A program made the position numbers and the translations under genes. From the NCBI GenBank assembly GCA_910577315.1, contig CAJTME010000016.1, forward strand, positions 1-31,935: 31,935 nt of DNA, in the 5' to 3' direction. Under the pieces are notes generated by a model. That model had not been told where the DNA came from. It saw only the letters and a program-made list of their open reading frames with translations, and ran no database searches. The stretch is from an uncultured Muribaculaceae bacterium. GTDB lineage: Bacteria > Bacteroidota > Bacteroidia > Bacteroidales > Muribaculaceae. Of the stretch, positions 23,281-31,516 are shown in pieces; the first letter of the stretch is position 1; the number at the start of each line of letters is the position of its first letter.

Positions 23281-23311
23281 CAAAGGTAGGAAAAAAATTC
23301 CATCTTGCAAA
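23281..23311 (-). promoter_or_regulatory. Promoter of the NYN-domain gene
   Basis: On the minus strand: TTTG (23308-23311), 19 bases, TACCTTTG (23281-23288), a full consensus match. Transcription would start near 23274, giving a ~60-base leader that contains the hairpin at 23224-23243. Confidence 0.8.
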
Positions 23312-23339
23312 ATGTTAACGTGAGTTTTGCTGAAAATGT

Positions 23340-23834
23340 TTAGTTTTTGCGGCTGTAAGTGGTGTAGGTGTAGCTTAGGCCGGTTGCGGGGTCGGTTTCG
23401 GCGGGCGATTGGCTGACGGCTTGCCAGATGGCCGGGTCGATTGGCGGAAAGTGGATGTCGGCGTCGGGGACGGTTGTGTGGACGTGGGTGACGTGGAGGC
23501 TGGTCGCCAGGGGCATGGCCAGGGCATAGATTGAGCCGCCCCCGATGACGAACGGTTCGTCGGCGGGGTCCAGGAGGGCGAGGGCGGCGTCGAGCGAGGG
23601 GACAGTCTCGGCGCCCTCGGGCCGGAAGCCGGGATTGCGCGATATGACGATGTTGCGGCGCCCCGGCAGCGGGCCGCGCGGGAGGGCCTGGAAAGTCTTG
23701 CGCCCCATGATGATGGGATGGCCCATGGTGAGGGCCTTGAAGCGGCGGAGGTCTGCCGAGATGAAGAATGGCTGGTCGCCCCCGCGGCCGATTGCACCGT
23801 CAGAGGCGACGGCCACGATTATGTTGAGTTTCAT
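23340..23834 (-). CDS. folA: Dihydrofolate reductase
   Basis: DHFR regenerates tetrahydrofolate using NADPH and is the target of trimethoprim. The 164-residue protein shows MKLNIIVAVASDGAIGRGGD, the catalytic acid D28 in ISADLRRFK, the NADPH site IIMGRKTFQALP with GRRNIVISRN, and FVIGGGSIYALAMP. The usual Trp/Leu-Pro segment after GRGGDQ reads PFFISADL, so the Met20-loop tryptophan is replaced by phenylalanine. It overlaps the thyA stop by 4 bases; thyA supplies its substrate dihydrofolate. Confidence 0.95.
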   Translation of the reverse strand: MKLNIIVAVASDGAIGRGGDQPFFISADLRRFKALTMGHPIIMGRKTFQALPRGPLPGRRNIVISRNPGFRPEGAETVPSLDAALALLDPADEPFVIGGGSIYALAMPLATSLHVTHVHTTVPDADIHFPPIDPAIWQAVSQSPAETDPATGLSYTYTTYSRKN

Positions 23835-24625
23835 ACGCTTACCTGGGCTTTGATGTGGGGATGCGGGTCATAGCCCTCAAGGGTGAAGTCTTCATAGCGG
23901 AAACCGAAGATGTCCTTGACCTCGGGGTTGATGATCATGCGCGGGAGGGGCCGCGGGTCGCGGGTGAGCTGGAGGCGCGCCTGATCGAGGTGGTTGAGGT
24001 ACAGGTGGGCGTCGCCGAGGGTGTGGATGAAATCGCCGGGACGCAGCCCGCACACCTGGGCCATCATCATGGTGAGGAGGGCGTAGGAGGCGATGTTGAA
24101 TGGCACGCCGAGGAATGAATCGGCGCTGCGCTGGTACAGCTGGAGGCTGAGCCGCCCGTCGGCCACATAGAACTGGAAGAACGCGTGGCAGGGGGCGAGG
24201 GCCATGCGGGGAAGGTCGGCGACGTTCCACGCGCTTACGATGATGCGGCGCGAGTCGGGATTATGCTTTATGTCGTTGACGGCCTGCGAGATCTGGTCGA
24301 TTGTGCCGCCGTCATAGTCGGGCCATGAGCGCCATTGGGCGCCGTATACGGGGCCGAGTTCGCCGTCCGGGCCTGCCCATTCGTTCCAGATGCGCACGCC
24401 GTTTTCCTGAAGGTAGTGCACGTTGGTGTCGCCCTTGAGGAACCACAGGAGTTCGTGGATGATGGATTTGAGGTGGAGTTTCTTGGTTGTCACCAGCGGG
24501 AAGCCCTCCTCGAGGTTGAAGCGCATCTGGTAGCCGAACGTCGAACGTGTGCCAGTGCCGGTGCGGTCGGCCTTGTCGGTGCCGTTTTCGAGGATGTGGC
24601 GCAGGAGGTCGAGATATTGTTTCAT
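23831..24625 (-). CDS. thyA: Thymidylate synthase
   Basis: ThyA methylates dUMP to dTMP using methylene-tetrahydrofolate. The 264-residue length equals the E. coli enzyme. Seen: RTGTGTRSTFGYQMRF, the WFLKGDTNVHYL segment, and the active-site cysteine C146 in ALAPCHAFFQFY, followed by LYQRSADSFLGVPFNIASY and the C-terminal IKAQVSV. The frame runs 45 codons further upstream as arginine-rich shadow of xseB/xseA; the real start is at 24625. It overlaps xseB and folA by 4 bases each, so all three are probably coupled. Confidence 0.97.
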   Translation of the reverse strand: MKQYLDLLRHILENGTDKADRTGTGTRSTFGYQMRFNLEEGFPLVTTKKLHLKSIIHELLWFLKGDTNVHYLQENGVRIWNEWAGPDGELGPVYGAQWRSWPDYDGGTIDQISQAVNDIKHNPDSRRIIVSAWNVADLPRMALAPCHAFFQFYVADGRLSLQLYQRSADSFLGVPFNIASYALLTMMMAQVCGLRPGDFIHTLGDAHLYLNHLDQARLQLTRDPRPLPRMIINPEVKDIFGFRYEDFTLEGYDPHPHIKAQVSV

Positions 24626-24831
24626 TGTTGGTCGGAGGGGTTCTGGAGGGTTGAGAGTATTGAACGGAGCTCTTGCTCGGTTGTGGTGAGGCGCGAGCGG
24701 CAGAATGTGAGGAGCTCGACGGCGCGGCGGGTGCGTGCGGCGAGGGTGTCGACGTCGCATTGGTCTGAGCGGAGCTCGGCGAGGATTTTCTCGAGCTCGG
24801 CGAGGGAATCGTTGAATGACTGGTTTTCCAT
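24622..24831 (-). CDS. xseB: Exonuclease VII small subunit
   Basis: A 69-residue helical protein matching XseB: FNDSLAELEKILAELRSDQCDVDTLAARTRRAVELLTFCRSRLTTTEQEL. It forms a complex with XseA that degrades single-stranded DNA in repair. It begins the base after the xseA stop codon and overlaps thyA by 4 bases, so both subunits are made from one message. Confidence 0.93.
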   Translation of the reverse strand: MENQSFNDSLAELEKILAELRSDQCDVDTLAARTRRAVELLTFCRSRLTTTEQELRSILSTLQNPSDQQ

Positions 24832-26073
24832 TTATCGGGATACGGATGTGAGGATGCCTGAGGCGAGGGTTGTGGTGATGGTAGCGCCCGGGGGTGCCTG
24901 GGAGGGAGAGGTGATGGCGTGGCCGTCGACGCGGGTGATCGAGAATCCCCGGCGCAGGGTGGCCTGGGGCGATAGGGCGTCGATTATTGCGGCGATGGCG
25001 TCGAGGCGGTCGGCGCGGCGGCGCAGGACCTGGGCGACGGCGTGGGCGATGGTGTCGTCGGCAGCCGGGCCGATGCGTATGGCGTTGCGGGTGATTGCGG
25101 CGCCGGCCAGGGCGGGCAACTGGCCCGCGATGTATTCGAGGCGGCGGTGGGCCGCGCTCAGGCGGGTGGTGGCCGCGTCGAGGATGTCAGAGGCGAGGGT
25201 GCGGAGTCGCCCCAGGGCGTCTGCGCCCCGGGCAATGAGCCATTCGGCAGCGGCGGTCGGCGTTTTGACGCGGAGGTTGGCCACGTAGTCGAGCAGGGTT
25301 ATGTCGCGTTCGTGGCCGATGCCGACGATGACCGGGAGGGGAAAGAGGGCGATGTGGGCCGCCAGGGAATAGTCGTCGAACGACGCGAGGTCGGCCGTGG
25401 CGCCGCCGCCGCGGATTATGACCACGCAGTCGAATTGCTCGTCGGATTCCGCGATGCGCGTGAGGGCGTCGATGATGGCGGGAGCGGTGTCCCGGCCCTG
25501 GAGGGCGGCGGGAAAGAGGCGGGTGGTGAAGCGCAGGCGGTGGGGGTTGGTGTAGAGCTGGTTGATGAAGTCGCCGTAGCCCGCCGCGCCCTGCGCCGAT
25601 ATGACGGCTATGCGCGACGGAACCGCGGGCCACGCCAGCTGGCGGTTCAGTTCAAGGATGCCTTCGGCCCTGAGCCGTGCTATCATCTCGCGGCGCCGGC
25701 GCAGCAGGTCGCCGAGGGTGTATTCGGGGTTGATGGCCGTGATGTTGAGCGAGAGGCCGTAGACGGGGTGGAACGTGGCTGAGGCGAGCACCATCACCTT
25801 GATGCCCGACGTGATGGGCGACCCCGTGGCCGCGGCGAAGGTGTCGTTGAGGCGCGGGAAGACCGACCCCCAGATGGTTGCCCGGGCGCGGGCACGCGGG
25901 GTGCCGGTGTCGGCATCCTTGTCGATGAGCTCCAGGTAGCAGTGGGGACCCGAGCGGCGCACGTCGGATGTCTCGGCCATTATCCAGACGTTGTTTATGC
26001 CCGGAGCGGTGGCGAGCAGGCGCGATATGCGGCTGTTGAGCTCGAGAAGTGTCAGTGGCTGCGGCGCGGTCAT
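24832..26073 (-). CDS. xseA: Exonuclease VII large subunit
   Basis: The catalytic subunit of exonuclease VII. The 413-residue protein starts with the OB-fold (LTLLELNSRISRLLATAPGINNVWIMAETSDV), and then carries the catalytic-domain motifs SAQGAAGYGDF, VVIIRGGGATADLASFDDY, and VGIGHERDITLLDYVANLRVKTPTAAAE. The C-terminal coiled region is shorter than in E. coli (456 residues). The long upstream frame is a shadow of the DUF3256 gene; the ATG at 26073 overlaps that gene's stop by 4 bases. Expected to act with XseB. Confidence 0.95.
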   Translation of the reverse strand: MTAPQPLTLLELNSRISRLLATAPGINNVWIMAETSDVRRSGPHCYLELIDKDADTGTPRARARATIWGSVFPRLNDTFAAATGSPITSGIKVMVLASATFHPVYGLSLNITAINPEYTLGDLLRRRREMIARLRAEGILELNRQLAWPAVPSRIAVISAQGAAGYGDFINQLYTNPHRLRFTTRLFPAALQGRDTAPAIIDALTRIAESDEQFDCVVIIRGGGATADLASFDDYSLAAHIALFPLPVIVGIGHERDITLLDYVANLRVKTPTAAAEWLIARGADALGRLRTLASDILDAATTRLSAAHRRLEYIAGQLPALAGAAITRNAIRIGPAADDTIAHAVAQVLRRRADRLDAIAAIIDALSPQATLRRGFSITRVDGHAITSPSQAPPGATITTTLASGILTSVSR

Positions 26074-26705
26074 CGGCGTTGGGTGAAGCGGCCACCCTTG
26101 ATGTCGTAGGCGATGGCCGGGGTCATCATTGGCTGTATGCGTGTCCAGGTGGCGCTGTCCAGATAGGCCTGGGCCTGATTGGTGAATGTCAGGACGGTGG
26201 CGCCGGGGCTGAACGCCGCGCTCACGGGGATGAACGGCAGCTCGACTTCGACCGGCCCCGGTGTGCGCGTTGCCTCGGGAGTGAGCCAGTCGGCATAGGC
26301 GGGAATGGCCGGGAGGCCTTTGGAGACGGGGCGCCACGATGTGTCGAAATACTGGATTGAGCTGTCGGGCACGGGGAGCAAGCACGTGGTGACGAGCGCC
26401 ACCACGGTGTCGCCTCCTGCGGGTATTACGGCGAGCTGCATGCTGATGTCCCTGTCGACGTCAAATTCGACGATGGCGTCCGACTCGGTGCGGAGTATGG
26501 CGGGGCCGTTGAACTGGTTGGTCGACGGCCGGTCGGAACCGTAGCGGTGATAGTCGAGCATGTCGAGGCGCGTGGCCTGCGGGAGCAGCCTGATGACGGA
26601 GTCGGGGGCGGCGACGAAAAAGTCGGCGGCGGTGCGGGCGGCTGCCGCGGCGACACACAGGGCGGCGGCGATGAGCAGTGCCGTGCGGCGGGGCTTGTGG
26701 GACAT
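26070..26705 (-). CDS. DUF3256 family exported protein
   Basis: A 211-residue protein with a signal peptide (MSHKPRRTALLIAAALCVAAAAARTAADF). The mature part has the DUF3256 features LLPQATRLDMLDYHRYGSD and PVPDSSIQYFDTSWRPV. The family is known only in Bacteroidales and has no known role. An in-frame ATG at 26711 adds MP. The start lies about 20 bases beyond the helicase stop and the stop overlaps xseA by 4 bases, making it the link between the helicase and the repair/nucleotide genes. Confidence 0.85.
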   Translation of the reverse strand: MSHKPRRTALLIAAALCVAAAAARTAADFFVAAPDSVIRLLPQATRLDMLDYHRYGSDRPSTNQFNGPAILRTESDAIVEFDVDRDISMQLAVIPAGGDTVVALVTTCLLPVPDSSIQYFDTSWRPVSKGLPAIPAYADWLTPEATRTPGPVEVELPFIPVSAAFSPGATVLTFTNQAQAYLDSATWTRIQPMMTPAIAYDIKGGRFTQRR

Positions 26706-26724
26706 GGGCATGGGTCGCGGGGGA

Positions 26725-28494
26725 TTATTTTTTTGATTTGCGTGTGGCGCGGGGTTTGCGTTCGCGGGGCTCGGATTTGCGGGCCTTCGGTTCGGATTTG
26801 CGGGTCTTGCGGGTGGCGGCGTGGCCATAGTCCTTGCCTTCCTCGGCTATCTCGCAGTGGATGCGGTGGCCGTAGAAGTCGGCGCCCGTGAGGCCCGTCA
26901 CGACGCGCGACGCGTCGGCTTTCTTGACGTCAAAGAGCGAGTAGGATGGCATCAGGTCGATGCGGCCCACGTCGACGCGCTGGCCCGGAACGTTGTGGTT
27001 GAGCATGTCGATGAGGTTTCCGGCAAAGAAGCCGTCGGCCTTGCCGGCGTTCACATAGATGCGCGCCATGCCCTTCTCGGCGGTGCGGCGGTCTTTTTCC
27101 GAGTCGGTGCGGGGGGCACGCTCGCGTTCGCGCTCGCGGCGTGATTTGTCGCGGGTGGGCTTTTCGTCGATGAAGTCGATGGTGGGGGCGTCCTTGTAGT
27201 AGTTGAGGAGGCGTTTGAACTCAAGGGTGAGGATGCGCTTGAGAAGGTCCTCGGTCGACAGCCACGACAGCTTTTTGATTACGCCGGGCATGTACTGGTC
27301 GATCTGCTGTTCGTCAACTTCGACGCGCTCGATGCGGTCAGCCAGATTATAGAGCTGTTTCTCGATGATGTGCTGGGGCGTGGGAACTTCCTTGCGCTCG
27401 AATTTCTTGCCGATGATGCGCTCGATTTCCCTCAGGCGCCCCTTCTCGCGCGAGTGGATGATGGCGATTGACACACCGGTCTTGCCGGCGCGGCCTGTAC
27501 GGCCCGAACGGTGGGTGTAGACGGCGGTGTCGTCGGGGAGGCCATAGTTGATGACGTGGGTCAGGTCGTCAACGTCGAGGCCGCGGGCGGCCACGTCGGT
27601 TGCGACGAGCATCGAGATGACGCGGTCGCGGAACTTCTTCATCACGATGTCGCGTTGCTGCTGCGACAGGTCGCCGTGCAGGGCGTCGGCGTTGTAGCCG
27701 TCGGCAATCAGCTTGTCGGCGATTTCCTGTGTGTCGCGGCGCGTGCGGCAGAACACGATTGCATAGATGTTGGGGTTGTCGTCGGCGATGCGCTTCAGGG
27801 CCAGGTATTTGTCGCGCGCGTTCACCATATAATAAATGTGGCGCACGTTCTTGGCGCCTTCGTTTTTGGTGCCGATGATGATTTCCTCGGGATTGTGCAT
27901 GTAGTTCTTGGCGATTTTTGCGGCTTCGGGGGGCATGGTGGCCGAGAACATCAGCATCTTGCGGTCGTCGGGGATGTGGGAGAGGATGTCGTTGATCGAG
28001 TCGACGAATCCCATGTTGAGCATCTCGTCGGCTTCGTCGAGGACGACGGTGTGCACGTCGGCGAGCTTTACGACATGACGGTTGATGAGGTCGATGAGTC
28101 GTCCCGGCGTTGCGATTATGATCTGAACGCCGCGCTTGAGGGCGCGTATCTGGCTCTCGATGCTGGAACCGCCGTAAACCGGCAGCACTTCAAGCTCGGG
28201 GATGTATTTGGAAAAGTCGGCGAGGTCACCGGCAATCTGGAGGCAGAGTTCGCGGGTGGGGGCCAGGATGAGGGCCTGGGGAACATGGCGGTCGATGTCA
28301 ACGCGCTGTATGACGGGGAGGCCAAACGCGGCAGTCTTGCCCGTGCCGGTCTGTGCCAGGGCGACGAGGTCGTGGTCGCCGTTGAGCAGCACCGGGATAA
28401 CTTTTTCTTGTACGGGCATCGGGGCTTCAAAGCCCATTTCGGATATGCCTTTGAGGAGATCCTCACGGACTCCTAAATCTTCAAAACTTGTCAT
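26725..28494 (-). CDS. DEAD-box RNA helicase (DeaD/CsdA-like)
   Basis: A 589-residue RNA helicase for ribosome assembly or RNA decay. Motifs in order: Q motif (FEAPMPVQEKVIPVL), Walker A AQTGTGKT, Ia PTRELCLQ, Ib TPGRLIDL, DEAD at motif II, SAT, and motif VI HRSGRTGRAG. Residues about 470-555 form a DbpA-like RNA-binding domain (MARIYVNAGKADGFFAGNLIDML...YSLFDVKKADASRVVTGL). The tail is a basic, repeat-like stretch (RKTRKSEPKARKSEPRERKPR). It heads the minus-strand run down to folA; a -7 box is present upstream. Confidence 0.95.
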   Translation of the reverse strand: MTSFEDLGVREDLLKGISEMGFEAPMPVQEKVIPVLLNGDHDLVALAQTGTGKTAAFGLPVIQRVDIDRHVPQALILAPTRELCLQIAGDLADFSKYIPELEVLPVYGGSSIESQIRALKRGVQIIIATPGRLIDLINRHVVKLADVHTVVLDEADEMLNMGFVDSINDILSHIPDDRKMLMFSATMPPEAAKIAKNYMHNPEEIIIGTKNEGAKNVRHIYYMVNARDKYLALKRIADDNPNIYAIVFCRTRRDTQEIADKLIADGYNADALHGDLSQQQRDIVMKKFRDRVISMLVATDVAARGLDVDDLTHVINYGLPDDTAVYTHRSGRTGRAGKTGVSIAIIHSREKGRLREIERIIGKKFERKEVPTPQHIIEKQLYNLADRIERVEVDEQQIDQYMPGVIKKLSWLSTEDLLKRILTLEFKRLLNYYKDAPTIDFIDEKPTRDKSRRERERERAPRTDSEKDRRTAEKGMARIYVNAGKADGFFAGNLIDMLNHNVPGQRVDVGRIDLMPSYSLFDVKKADASRVVTGLTGADFYGHRIHCEIAEEGKDYGHAATRKTRKSEPKARKSEPRERKPRATRKSKK

Positions 28495-28520
28495 TTAGAA
28501 TGTTATATTTATTCAACTTA

Positions 28521-28528
28521 CAAAGATA
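28521..28528 (-). promoter_or_regulatory. -7 promoter element for the DEAD-box helicase
   Basis: On the minus strand TATCTTTG matches TAnnTTTG, 26 bases before the start codon at 28494. No TTTG is visible at -33, so support is partial. Confidence 0.5.
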
Positions 28529-28698
28529 ACACTTTATTTTGCATAATTGCTGTAAATGCAAATATAATTTTTGTAAAAATATAATGCGGAGGCTTTGCGC
28601 GGGCAGTGGATGAGGCGGCAATATTTTGGCCGGATGGACGTTATTAAGGCAAGCGCCACCGGTCGGGTGGCGGCAAATATTTCCTAAAAACCTGTTTT

Positions 28699-29226
28699 AT
28701 GAAGGCAATTGTAAGAAATGCCGGTGTCTGCGGCGGTATCATGCTGGCGCTGGCATCGTGCGGCGAAAATGATGACTCTCCGTCGAGAATCGCCCTCCCG
28801 ATATTATGGGAATTCAACCAGGAGTCGGCTCCGCTTGACCTTGCTGAGCTCACGCAAGATGAGAAAGATGACATCAAGTTCCTCACTACCAAGACTTTTG
28901 TTGTCAATGAGTATGAAGAGTTTCCCGAGTGCGGTTTTATTTCCGACGACTGGGAGGCCAAGTCCATTGATTTTGAGGACCGCTCGGTAATCGTGAACTA
29001 TCAGCTGTGCGCTTACCGCCCTGTCGGTCATGATTACGGGTGGATATATGATTACAATGAAGATGAGCGGCAGTTTGTGGTCAGCACCGCTGTCGACGGC
29101 GATTTCCTCCTGGACGACGACATGGCCTATATCGTGCGCAATGCGATAATGGTCAACGAAGTCGCCCCTGACACCCCCGTGAGCTCCGTGTTCTCAGTAG
29201 GCTCGCTGTCCGCCGGGACAAAGTGA
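28699..29226 (+). CDS. Small lipoprotein of unknown function
   Basis: A 175-residue exported protein. Its start MKAIVRNAGVCGGIMLALASCG ends in a lipobox (ALASC, lipidated Cys about 21), followed by ENDDSPS. The rest is acidic and beta-rich with no family I recognise; segments such as FVVNEYEEFPECGFISDDW and IVNYQLCAYRPVGHDYGW hold two further cysteines that may form a disulfide. It is divergent from the helicase and followed by a hairpin at 29236-29270. Likely outer membrane or periplasm. Confidence 0.75.
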   Translation: MKAIVRNAGVCGGIMLALASCGENDDSPSRIALPILWEFNQESAPLDLAELTQDEKDDIKFLTTKTFVVNEYEEFPECGFISDDWEAKSIDFEDRSVIVNYQLCAYRPVGHDYGWIYDYNEDERQFVVSTAVDGDFLLDDDMAYIVRNAIMVNEVAPDTPVSSVFSVGSLSAGTK

Positions 29227-29235
29227 GGACGCAGA

Positions 29236-29270
29236 GCGGGCATGAACTGTGGCGTTTGGTTCATGCCCGC
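29236..29270. terminator. Hairpin between convergent lipoprotein and aminotransferase genes
   Basis: A 12-bp perfect stem (GCGGGCATGAAC at 29236-29247 with GTTCATGCCCGC at 29259-29270) and 11-base loop, just after the lipoprotein stop. No long T-run follows on either strand, so it may stall or end transcription from both sides but is not a textbook terminator. Confidence 0.6.
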
Positions 29271-29289
29271 GTTCGGTCGGTGTGGGGCG

Positions 29290-30951
29290 TTATTTTTTGG
29301 ACGCTTGCCACTCGGTGGCGAATTGGTCGAGAATCATGCGTATGTTGCGGCCGAGGCGCACGTAGTCGGCCTCGTTGAGGTTGGCGAGGGATACGCGGAT
29401 GCTCCACCGCGGCCCTTCAAAGCCGTCGCCGTTGAGGACAACGCAGCCGGTTTCTGAGGCGAGGCGGAAAACCACCGACAGGGGGCTGTACGTGGCGTCG
29501 ATATAGTCGGCGAATTCCTGGCCGTGGAGCTTGCGCGCCCATACCATGATGTCGATTTCCGAATAATAGTCGGCGCGTAGCGGGTCGGCTGGCATCTCGA
29601 ATCCGAAGTTTTTCCAGAGGGCGTCGTATCGGTCGTGGATGAGACGTATCATGCGGGTGTGGTATGCCCCGTCCTTGTCGAGGAGCGAGCCCAGGGCGAA
29701 AAACGACATCTGGATTTGCTGGGGCGTGGACAGACCCGCGGTGTGGTTGAGGGCGATGAGGCGGCTCTCGGCGACCATGCGGTCGATGAACTTGAGCGCC
29801 GGCACGTCGAGGGTGAGCGACTGGTAGCGCGCGTTGAGCAGGGCTTTCTTGTCATCGGGAAGGTTGGCGATAAGCCGGTCGAACACGTTGTCGTCGGCGA
29901 CAGCCGTCAGGGCGATGCGCCAGCCGGTCGCTCCGTAATATTTCGAGAACGAGTAGCACGACATGGCGTTGAAGGGGAGGTCGGCGATGAGCGAGCGGTA
30001 GCCGGGAACGAAGGTGCCGTAGACGTCGTCGGTGAGTATCATCAGGTTGGGATTGGCCTTTACGACCTCGCGGAGGGCGTCAACGGTGGCGTCGTCGATG
30101 GCATAGCTGGGCGGATTCGACGGATTGGTGACGAACAGCATCTTGTATTTGGGATCCTTGAGCTTGAGGATGTCGTCGGGGTTGTACTGCCAGGTGTGGA
30201 GGCCGTTGGCATCCATGCCGTCGGCGCGGATCGACAGCACGTCGTAGTCGAATTCATCGAGGTGGGGAATCTCCAGATAGGGCGTGAAGACCGGCACCAT
30301 GATGGCGATTGAGTCGCCGCGGTTGAGGAGGAAGTTGTTTTTGAGCACGTCGAACGCATAGCACATTCCGGCTGTGGAGCCTTCCACGGCAAAGAGGTCG
30401 AACGTGACGTCCTGGGGTGGGTTGCCCGAACACAGCGCCCAGTCCAGGAAACGGCGGCTGATGCGCTGGGTGTATTCGAGGATGCGCGGCGGGGTGGGAT
30501 AGTGGTGGCCGATTATGCCGCCGGCCCATTCGGCGATGAGGTCGTCGGCATCGGCGCTGAGCTCGACAAGGCAATATTCATAGGCCGCGCGGAGGAAGTC
30601 GACGCCCGGCGAGGATGAATTGTGGCGCATCCACGTCTCGAACCTCACCGAGATTCCGTCCTTTTGCGGAACGCCGGCGATGCCCTCGGGCATCGAGAAG
30701 TCAAGGCGCGATTCGTTCATGGCAAACTGGCCGAAGGCGAAGAATGCGTCGCGGGCGGCGGTTGCGATCCAGTTGGGGTTTCCGCGGCCGGCGTTGAGCA
30801 GGGTGTTGGCGTCGCTCTTTACTTTTTCGTTTGCGACGGCTATGATGCGGTTCTTGAGTTCGAATGGCGAGAGGCGTGACAGTTCTTTATCGGTGGGGGA
30901 GTCTTTGAGGTTGTCCATCTTGGAGTAGGTTTTTTGTGGTTTGATGTTCAT
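29290..30951 (-). CDS. asdA: Bifunctional aspartate aminotransferase / L-aspartate 4-decarboxylase
   Basis: A 553-residue PLP enzyme, longer than ordinary aminotransferases and matching AsdA, which releases CO2 from aspartate to give alanine and also transaminates. Seen: AGRGNPNWI near residue 54, TNPSNPPSYAIDD, LTDDVYGTFVPGY, and the PLP lysine (about residue 337) in SFSKYYGATGWR. The C-terminal end includes the carboxylate-binding arginine region GPRWSIRVSLANL. In many bacteria asdA sits beside an aspartate:alanine antiporter gene (aspT); none is present here. Start at 30951 follows the frame; an internal ATG at 30918 (MDNLKDSP) is an alternative. Confidence 0.9.
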   Translation of the reverse strand: MNIKPQKTYSKMDNLKDSPTDKELSRLSPFELKNRIIAVANEKVKSDANTLLNAGRGNPNWIATAARDAFFAFGQFAMNESRLDFSMPEGIAGVPQKDGISVRFETWMRHNSSSPGVDFLRAAYEYCLVELSADADDLIAEWAGGIIGHHYPTPPRILEYTQRISRRFLDWALCSGNPPQDVTFDLFAVEGSTAGMCYAFDVLKNNFLLNRGDSIAIMVPVFTPYLEIPHLDEFDYDVLSIRADGMDANGLHTWQYNPDDILKLKDPKYKMLFVTNPSNPPSYAIDDATVDALREVVKANPNLMILTDDVYGTFVPGYRSLIADLPFNAMSCYSFSKYYGATGWRIALTAVADDNVFDRLIANLPDDKKALLNARYQSLTLDVPALKFIDRMVAESRLIALNHTAGLSTPQQIQMSFFALGSLLDKDGAYHTRMIRLIHDRYDALWKNFGFEMPADPLRADYYSEIDIMVWARKLHGQEFADYIDATYSPLSVVFRLASETGCVVLNGDGFEGPRWSIRVSLANLNEADYVRLGRNIRMILDQFATEWQASKK

Positions 30952-31018
30952 TAGTCTAACATCCGGCGGCGCTGTAAGGTTTTCGGCATATTTTTAACAT
31001 TATCTAAGTTTCCAAATG

Positions 31019-31050
31019 CTTGCGGGATAGGAAAATATTTTGTAACTTTG
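31019..31050 (+). promoter_or_regulatory. Promoter of rplU-rpmA
   Basis: CTTG (31019-31022; one mismatch), 20 bases, TAACTTTG (31043-31050). The leader of roughly 80 bases holds a GC-rich hairpin (GCGGGCG at 31080-31086 with CGCCCCGC at 31097-31104, one bulge) that might be used for autoregulation by L21. Confidence 0.75.
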
Positions 31051-31136
31051 CGGCGATTTTCCGCACCGGGCATGGTGAAGCGGGCGCTTGAATGGACGCC
31101 CCGCCCGACGGGTTAACTTTATAACTCATTATCGTA

Positions 31137-31496
31137 ATGTACGTTATCGTAGAAATTCAGGGCCAGCAGTTCAAGGCAGAAAAGGACCGCTTCCTGTATG
31201 TTCACTATCTCGGCGATGAGGTAAAGGCCGGCCAGACCGTAGAGTTCGACCGCGTTCTTCTCGTCGACAATGACGGCGCCGTAAAGGTTGGCGCCCCCAC
31301 CGTTGAAGGCGCAAAGGTTATTTGCGAAGTTGCAGCTCACGAAGCCAACTACGGCGGTGGCGAAGCAGTTGAAACCACTCTCTTCAAAGGCGACAAGGTG
31401 ATTGTTTTCAAGAAGAAACGCCGCAAAGGCTATCGTCGCAAAAACGGTCATCGCCAGTATTTCTCCAAAGTAATCATCAAAGACATCGTCGCTTAA
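31137..31496 (+). CDS. rplU: 50S ribosomal protein L21
   Basis: A 119-residue ribosomal protein binding 23S rRNA near L20. The start MYVIVEIQGQQFKAEKDRFLYV and the basic end KVIVFKKKRRKGYRRKNGHRQYFSKVIIKDI match L21; the KKKRRKGYRRKNGHRQ block is the conserved family signature. Bacteroidetes L21 is slightly longer than in E. coli. It is followed after 20 bases by rpmA, the usual order. Confidence 0.97.
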   Translation: MYVIVEIQGQQFKAEKDRFLYVHYLGDEVKAGQTVEFDRVLLVDNDGAVKVGAPTVEGAKVICEVAAHEANYGGGEAVETTLFKGDKVIVFKKKRRKGYRRKNGHRQYFSKVIIKDIVA

Positions 31497-31516
31497 CCCT
31501 CTAAAATTCACAGACA

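Noticed and set aside
27511..28476. 321-codon plus-strand ORF
   Set aside because: Antisense shadow of the DEAD-box helicase; valine/glycine-rich without motifs.
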